This document shows, in pieces, positions 36,501 to 45,500 of a DNA stretch of 64,000 nt. The position numbers and the translations under genes were made by a program. Numbering within the stretch: the stretch's first letter is position 1; every line of letters starts with the position of its first letter. The stretch is from positions 74,965,866 to 75,029,865 of the forward strand of contig OW240924.1 in the NCBI GenBank assembly GCA_933207985.1, given 5' to 3'. A model generated the notes under the pieces. The model was not told where the DNA came from, made no database searches, and was given only the letters and a program-made list of their open reading frames with translations. This stretch comes from Pelobates cultripes. Its lineage: Eukaryota > Chordata > Amphibia > Anura > Pelobatidae.

Positions 36501-39500
36501 CCTGTTCTAAGTCAGTATAAATATTATATGTCTGAGCATTCTGACCAAAAACACATGGCTCTCAGGTGGTGCATTAGCCAGCCAATGTGCATCACTTAAG
36601 GAAGTAATTATCCATGTTTTAAACCAAAGAAAAACCTACAATTAGGGCTTTGTGTTTGGTGAACCTTAATTTAACGGTTTCTCTTTAAGTGCCCCCCTAT
36701 ACATAAAGGGTTTTCTTCTATTATCCTATATGTATAGCGAATACAACAGTAAGTGTAAATAAAATGGTCAAATTGAGAGGAGAGGAGAGGAGAGGAGGGG
36801 GGGAGATCAAATAAATTCACGTATGAGTCCTGATTGTTAGACGATTCGTATGTCGAGGATCTGATTACATTTTTGGTATATCCCAACCCTACCCTAATCC
36901 ATGCCTTTACTAACTATAACCATATACCTACCCAAACCTTAACCTACTCACTTTTAATGCTGCATTCAGAGCATCTGACAGTTTAGCGATAGTAAAACTG
37001 TCTCTAGCTGACAGTGGGGAGCCCTCTAACGTCCAAAACATTAGGACATGTCAGAACTCTCTGAGTTAAATCCCAGTATAGTTAGGACGTAATTACACAT
37101 CCTAACATGGTTAAAGGCGGAGTGCATTGGTCTAGCAAATAAAGTATAGAATGTCCCTGGAACTACAGATTCTCATACAATCAAAACACACATCACATTG
37201 ACCTTTAGATATTTCAATACTTTATCAGAAGAGGTATAAATTATTCATATTGAAAAAATAAAGCTCTCCACTCCAAATTGCACACGTTTTCTGTCAGCCG
37301 TTATACATTTACTGTCATTAACCCCTTAAGGACACATGCCATGTGTGGCATGTCATGATTCCCTTTTATCCCAGAAGTTTGGTCCTTAAGGGGTTAAAGA
37401 GACTTTCCAAGCACGATAACAAACAAAAAAAATGTAGAGAAACTCTCAAATAACCACCAGGCAAAACCTAATAAGGGAGTAACACTCATCAAACTGTAAA
37501 TACAGGAAGTGTTCCTCAAGATAAACAGGGAGCACCAAACAAAAGACATCGCCTATTAGGGAAGAACTACAAACATTATATTGATATATCTTTATTGAGA
37601 CACCCCATTAGCAATAATGCAAGAAAAATTAATCGTAACGTAAAAATTGTGACAAAGAAAAAAATATTTGAAATGTAGTAAGACTGAAGCTATCTCAATA
37701 GAGATTATCCAGACAATGACTCACCCAGTAGTGCATAGCTACAGATACAGGGATGCTGTATCCATTATCCTAGAATGTCTTGGAATGTAACAGTCACAAT
37801 GTGGGTATAATGTATCCTTTACCCCTGTTGTAATGATACATTTCATACACTCAGAATGAAATGAAAACAGTACTAAATGCATCAATAAGTCACTAGCTAT
37901 GAAATATAGCCACATTGTACCACAATAACAAACCTATAAAGCATCACTGAGTGGACTGTAATATACTATGCTCCTTGCATCACTGAGACGTCAATCCAAG
38001 TAGTGGTTTGGTATGGATACATAATATTCAGCCATAATAACCTTGGGCAGCAGTTCTATGTATCTTATGGGATGAATGGGATTGTGGAATTCCATTTCAT
38101 GGGGTTTTTAGGATTTGCTAAACTCCTACTGATGACAATGGGGGACATCAGCCCTGTTCAAGCTGTTCTAGGGAGTATATCATTTTTAATTTGTTTTGCA
38201 TTTTTTTCATGCATTATTTATGTAATGATTTAAAAAAAAAATTTTTTTTTAAGTAATCACCAAACTGGGATCCCATCCAAAGCATCAGGATATGTTCTGA
38301 AAGGCTTGTTAATCCCCCAGTGCCCCCCGCCTGTTCTACTAAATGTCCACAGGAATTTTGACATGTGGAATGCAGTGGATGGTAGTCACCCTCTGCGTTT
38401 TAGGAGTGCAGCAGATGATGTGATTGTTGCCACCTGCAGATGAAGGTTTTATGTGTTTCATAAACCTCACGTTTCCCACACAAACCGTTCTGAATTCTAT
38501 CTTCTGAGTGCAGCATCACACCCATGTTTAGCTGTGCCATGTATTTTAGCAGCTCACTAATTCACATTACCCCATATCCATTTGCTAAAAACTCCTTCCC
38601 AGTCTACAGATTGCATTAGTGATTGGTGCGGTCACTGTGGCTGCTACCAGTTGCAATTAATGATGAAATGCATGTTCCATAAACTCATGCTGAGCAGGTT
38701 TAAATGGGATATTCAAAATAATAGGAGCTTCACATCATTGTGGGTGAACTAATTTCTGATTTGGTGAGAGCTCACCTTATTTTAAATTTAGAACATGCAA
38801 GAGAGAGCTAGCTGTGGAATCAGAATAGAGAGTCTCGCGTGTGCACAAAAACAACACATAATGGTTTAAACAGCAAGAAAAAAACGGCGTAAACTGTGCC
38901 TGGTGTACATGTACAGAATGTTATACATACATACACAGTTGACCTCAAAAATGAGAAAAAAAGACAAAATAATAGTGCAGCACAGTATGTAAAGTGCATA
39001 TGTGGTAGGTAATCTTGAATCACTTCCACTCACATTTTTTGAGCTTACTTAGAGCTCTGGTGTTCTGTGTATGGGCAGAATAATCCACGTCTAAGGATGT
39101 ACGTGCAGTCGCCACAGATGCTTCAAATAAAGTGCAGTTTGCAGGATGTATGTGGAGGTAAATACAAGAAAAGAAAACCTCCAATGGTGAAGTAAGTACC
39201 AAGTGATTATTGTAGTTTTTCCCTGTATTTACTTCCACATATATCCTGCATACACAGTCTGGGAATCCTTGGATTGTTTACTGCTGCCTGTATATTTTAC
39301 TTTTATTTATTCTCGTACTTTCAAGCACTATTGTGAGCACCTATTAATTCTTTGTACGGTTTGAACAGCAAGCCCGTGATTATTTGACAATTGTGCCGTT
39401 ATATTAATTACAGAGTCTTTGCACACTTCATTTAAACATCTAGGTGACTATTCATTTAAATGGGTACCGTTCACCACGGTACATTGTGTCCTAGAGAAAT

Positions 39501-42500
39501 TTTTAACACAATGTTCTACTTGTCTCCCCAGCTCGGTGTCACAGCACAGCTACTAACAAACCGTGGTGTTATTCACCAGATGATGGGAAAGTTACCAAAC
39601 GCAATGAAAGATTACCAGGCAGCCGTTACAGCTGACCCCACCTACGCACTGGCATATTTCAACGCAGCAAACTTATACCTGCATAATCGACAGTTTGTAC
39701 AGGTACATTATCCATCAAACCTGGGTCAAAACCTGAATTATGATTTATGTTGTGATTAACATGGTCATGTTTGATTATTGATTGTTTAAAACTAAAACAT
39801 CCATAAGCTAAAAGCAATATTCACCACTGGTCAAACCATTCTAAAACGGTGTGACTGCTTATAATAGTTCAGCGTGTTGTAGTGGTTATGATGCCAGGAG
39901 TATCATGGCAAACCCTCTCACCCATTGTAAGCAGTCAAGCGATTCGGATTCTTACCTGGGGAATGCTGGGCACCTTTCCCCACCTCCACTACATCAGTTA
40001 GAGAGCTGGAAGCTTCTGTTTATTCTCCTGAGCCAACCCCTGCAGTACAGAGCCAGCTGATCGCTCTCACACAGTGAGCTGCACTGCCAGGCTTAGCTCA
40101 GGTAGAACGTTTCTGGCTCATGTAGTGGAGGCAGGGAGTGGTAAGAAGTTAATCCATGCTAAAAACGCTCTGACTACTTAAAAAGTGTGTGTGTGTGGGG
40201 GGCACCATGATCATTACAGAACCTTGGAGTGGTTATGGTGCTTTCAAGACTCCTTTAAACCCAATACACGTTCCCATTAATTATGGGATTACTCTTTGTA
40301 CTGACTCAGTATGAACTCATTAATTTATTATAGTCTGTCACCACAGTATTTCAGCCTTCTGACTCTTTAGAGACCGTAGAAACCTTTTAAACACTGTAAT
40401 GTTGTTTTTATACTGCCAGTCAAACGTTGATAGACACAGAATAGGACTAAACCTAGCATCTCTCTCTGTTGGAAGTTTATTATGAAATTGATTAATTCTG
40501 CCAATCATATTTCCTTCTGCAAAACACTTTTTGTTGATCAGCTGAATAATTCAGTAAGTACTCACTATCATAATTGCGATTTCACGGCTTTTAGAAATCT
40601 GTTATGTGTACCTTGAAGGAGCAGAGGCAGCACATTTGATAATAATAGCAATAACACTAACCTGTAATACTGACCTGGGTATTAGGAATCTTGATTTAAA
40701 GGGACACTATAGTCATCAGAACAACTGCAGCTTAATGTAGTTCTAGTGTCTATAGCAGGGCCGCCCAATAGGTAGATCCACAGTTGTTGTAGATCCACAA
40801 ATCCCATGATGCTTTTCGTGCATTTTTAATGCCTTTAGAATGAGAAAGCATCTTGGAAGTTGTAGTTCTATAACATCTGGAGGGGTACCTATGGTCTATA
40901 GCCTGTCCCTGCATGCATTTTAAAGGGTCACTATAGGGTCAGGAACACAAACATGTATTCCTGACCCTTTAGTGTTAAAACCACCATCTAGCCCCCCTGG
41001 GACCCTCATGCTTCCATAAATATAGCAAAATCTTACTGTATTCAAGCCTGAAGCTGTATATCTGCATGCTGTTTGCCTCAGAAAAACAAGCAGTCTGCTG
41101 GCATCATCAGAAGTGGTGGCCTGATCCAATCACAGTGCTTCCCCATAGGATTGGCTGAGACTGACAAAGAGGCAGATCAGGGGCAGAGCCAGCATGATTC
41201 AAACACAGCCCTGCCCAATCAGCATCTCCTCATAGAGTTGAATTGAATCAATGAATCTCTATGAGGAAAGTTCAGTGTCTGCATGCAGAGGGTGGAGACA
41301 CTGAATGTTTGGATGCATTTTAGTTTTGCCATGACCCAGGAAGGATCTCTAACAGCCATCTAAGGAGGGGCCAGTGAAGTTATTATTAGCCTGTAATGTA
41401 AACACTGCATTTTCTCTGAAAAGACGATGTTTACAGCAAAAAGCCTGAAGGTAATTGTGATGAAGTGCCTTTCACCACTTGGTCCTGGAGAGGCCTGCTT
41501 GCCATCCTCTTGCCCTGTGACTATGGCCCTGGGGTGTATGGCACTTTAAAAACAGTAATTGGGCTTATGGACTTCTATTGGACTGGTGCCGGCCCTTTAA
41601 GCACAGCATTGGGGCATAATGAGAATTGGAAAAATGCCCCTTTAAAACGGTGTCCCCAGAGTCCCCGGACTGTGAAAATAACGTGTTCATGTCTTTTTCC
41701 CATATGGTTCGGTAATTGGGGCTTACCGAACCAATTTCCCAACAGGCAGACCACACACAAAGGGAAGTGTGCAGCCTATTTACCTCCTAGGCTGGTGGTT
41801 AACCGCAGGTTAATTGCCAACCGCTGGGTGGCCGCCATTCGTCCAGTCGAACACGTGGTGGCGGCGTCCATCTTTATTTAGTCGAACACGGTCAGCGGTG
41901 TGTGCCGTCAAATTCATGTAACTGAAATCGGCTACAAAATGTCACGAACACCGCTGACCCTTACCTTCTCTGCAACTTTGACGCTTCGGCTGAAATCAAA
42001 GTGCGTTCGACGATTCAAACGCACAGTAAAACTGGGCTATTTGCACAAACGGCGCCCCGTTCGTGTGTTCGAATGGGACTTAGTCGTCTTTTGTGTGTAA
42101 AATAGACTGACCGCACAGCCCAAATCTATGGAACTCTTTTGGGCAGGAAAGCCTTGCTTGCAGTCGGTCAAATAGGACTTCCACCTAACTTTTAAACCAC
42201 TGGAGGGAATTGTATGATTTTTGTATATGTTTGTATATGGAGTATGCTGATTTAGAATATGTAACTTTTATTATTATTGCATGTATACTTTTAAAGTTAT
42301 AAGAATTGTATAAAAACTGTATTTTCCTGCCTGTGATAATTACATTAGCCCATTGTGTACAGTAATTCTATCACAGGCAGAGGGGAGGATTTTGCTGGAA
42401 TGAATGGGAGTGTTTAACTGTATTGTACGTTGTTGATTGGCTGTTCCCCAAGTCCATGTGGGTGGTAACCTTGTGGAAAAACCTGCATAAAAGAAAGTCC

Positions 42501-45500
42501 TTTGGTATTCATTAAACGGATCTTCTTGACCCTCAACACGTAGTCTTGTCTCGTGATTGGAGGGGACAGCTATACTTGTATACTCCCCTGAGCTTTAATT
42601 ACTTAGCTCTTGTAAGAGCTGTTCCTGTTATGCTCTCCTGGAGAAGAGGTCTCTCCGACACGGTCCTGGAGGACAAAGGCTGGTCCAGGGTGGAAGGAAG
42701 ATGGCGAGACTCCAATTAAGCTACGGTGCTTGTGGTCCTTGGCGCAAGCTAGAAAGCGTCCATCAACGGAGGGTACTCGGTCGGAGTACGGGTGTTCCGT
42801 TACAGTAATGATTCTACTCACCAGATCAAATTCAATACGCTGTAGTTGTTCTGGTGACTATAGTGTCCCTTTAATGTCAGTGCTGCACAGTGTGCAGTAC
42901 CTATGTCCAGCCTCTGCATTGAGGCGTTGAATGTTCCCCATAGATGCATCAATTCAATATATCTCTATGAGGAGATGCTGATTGGCGAGGGGGTTTTGCC
43001 GCGCATGCACAATAGCCTCCCAATGCCTTCATATGGTGGGGACCTAAATATTAATTTTGCCACTATAGTGTCAGGAATAAGTTTGTGTTCCTGACAATTC
43101 AGTGTTGCTTTAAGGCATACCTCCCAACATTTAAAATATACATAGAGGGACACTTTCACGTTGTGAGTGGGGGCAGGGATGTTCTGAGAAATTTTAGGTG
43201 ACTTACTAGTATCAATTTATGCAACTAAAATGTAATGTAGGACAACTATGCAAACTGTCAATCAATGTATCTTATTTACACAGACTAATTTCTAAACACA
43301 TTTATTGTAGTTTAAAGACACATGACTGTATTGCTGCGGTGGAGCTCTGTTCTACACTCAGACACACCAACATGGAGCTCCAAGAAAAGCGGGACCTAAA
43401 GATTAAAAAAAAGAGGGGTAGAGGAATCCTGGACCCAAAATAAAATAGGGACTGTTCCTCCTAAATAGGGACACGTGGGAGGTATGATTTAAGGAAACAC
43501 TGTAGCGTTAGGAATTCAAATATGTATTCTTAACACTATAGGTCTGGACTATTCTATTAATGTATTGGCACCCCACCCCAAATGGAGTTAAACTGTAGTT
43601 CACTTACAATTTCTCCATCATCACTTGTCTCTCTGGGGCCAGCCCCTACCGCCTTGGGTGAGATCATCAATATTGATAATTTCAGCAAATCCAATGCTTT
43701 TTCCATACGAAAGTATTGGGAGGATATTGCCAAACAGCATGTCCTCATAGAGATGCATTGTATATGCAGAGAGCGTGTAGATGATAAACAGATTGCAGGA
43801 TCGAAACGAGAAAGTCCCTGTAGTGGCTGAGCTGTTACTAGGGAGCAATGTAAACGCTTCCTTTTCACTGAAGCGTTTACATTGCTCAGCCTGCAGGGAC
43901 AAGCTATAGACACCAGAGCACTACATTAAGCTGTAGTATTTCTGGTGACTTTAGCTTCCCTTTAATATGTGTCAGTGTCTTGGAACTTTGTCTGCACAGT
44001 TTAAATCTGATTTCTAGCACTGAGCTACTAATGTACACCAATACACTATATATGTGAATGCCAATGTACACCGGTTCACTATATATGTGAATGGCAATGT
44101 ACACCGATACACTATATATGTGAATGTCAATGTACACCGGTACACTATATATGTGAATGTCAATGTACACTAATATTTCTACTGTTACTTCCTAAATGTC
44201 TAGATGATCTTTTTTTCTTTTATATATATTTGTAGGCCAAACAATACTACACACAAGCAATACAATTGGATCCTGGAAATGAATCGGCAGTCCTAAATCG
44301 AGGAATTACAAATATGCTGTTAAAGGATTTACATGGAGCGTTGCAAGACTTCCAGATGGTTATAAATCTTTGCCCAGTCTCCTCTTCAGTCTACTTTAAT
44401 CGTGCTAATCTGCATTACATGATGAAACTATATGAGCAAGCTGAGAGCGATATAAGCCAAGGTAAGAACATCAAATTAACTGCAAACAATGTGTTTTGGG
44501 TTTGTTTGTTTTTTTAACATCCACAGCCTGTAAAATTCCGAAATTATTAATAGACTATGTTTTAAAAAAAACAAAACACCTTCACATTAAGAAGCAATAG
44601 TCAATAAAAGTGGGACATAAGGTGAGAGCATTCTTAGTCACTGGACTGCATGCTTAGAAAATACAAATTAATAATCTTAAAGCGTTACTCCAATTACCAG
44701 GACTACCATAGTGATTTGAAGGGGTCATGGTGGTAGGAGTTGGTATGTACAGTGTTTCTGCTTTAAACACTGAACATACAGAGTTATTGCTAATTATGTG
44801 CTGGGTGCTAGTGGCCCCAGACTTGACTTAGGAAGCCCAGAAATCCTTTCCTTTTTTGGGGAGTCAATGTTGATTGAGTGTATAACAGAGCTCCACCGCA
44901 GTAATACTCCCTGTAGTCTTTAAACTACATCTATGCAAATAAGACATACTGTTCTTGTGCTAAATTACAGTTTACTCTCACTTCTAACATTAAAGTGTTG
45001 TTTTTGTACACTTGAAATGTTTGGAGCTATGCGATACGTAAACATGTAACATCCGAAAATGTATACAGCCACCCTAACACTTCTGAGTAGCACAATTTAA
45101 CAGCATAGTGTATTTAACACTTTGTAACTGGAACTTAGGTTCTCAGCCCACTACTTCCTACTTCCTATGGACAGACGGAAGCTCTCTACCTGAGCTAAGC
45201 CTGGCAGTGCAAGTCTTACCCTGCAGTTAACTGATTCTCTCAGCCAATGAGCTAATCCTGCATTGCTGGGCTTAGCTCAGAACAGCTAACAGCAGCAACT
45301 TCCCGCTCTCCATAAGAAGTTACAGAGGCAGGGAGCGGCACCCAGTGGAAAATAAAGTACATGTCAAACTTCTGAAATGGTATGACTACTTACAATGGAA
45401 GATCTACACTGTTACAAAAAAGTGATGATTTAAACACAAAACTAAAACGTACTAGAAAAACAACAAACAGGTGAATTACTCAACTCTGGCTTACTATAAG

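Noticed and set aside
41465..41881. 138-codon frame
   Set aside because: It lies wholly inside the solo LTR and has no similarity to a retroelement protein.
44029..44172. CRISPR-like array
   Set aside because: Units are contiguous without spacers, and this is vertebrate DNA; it is a plain tandem repeat.
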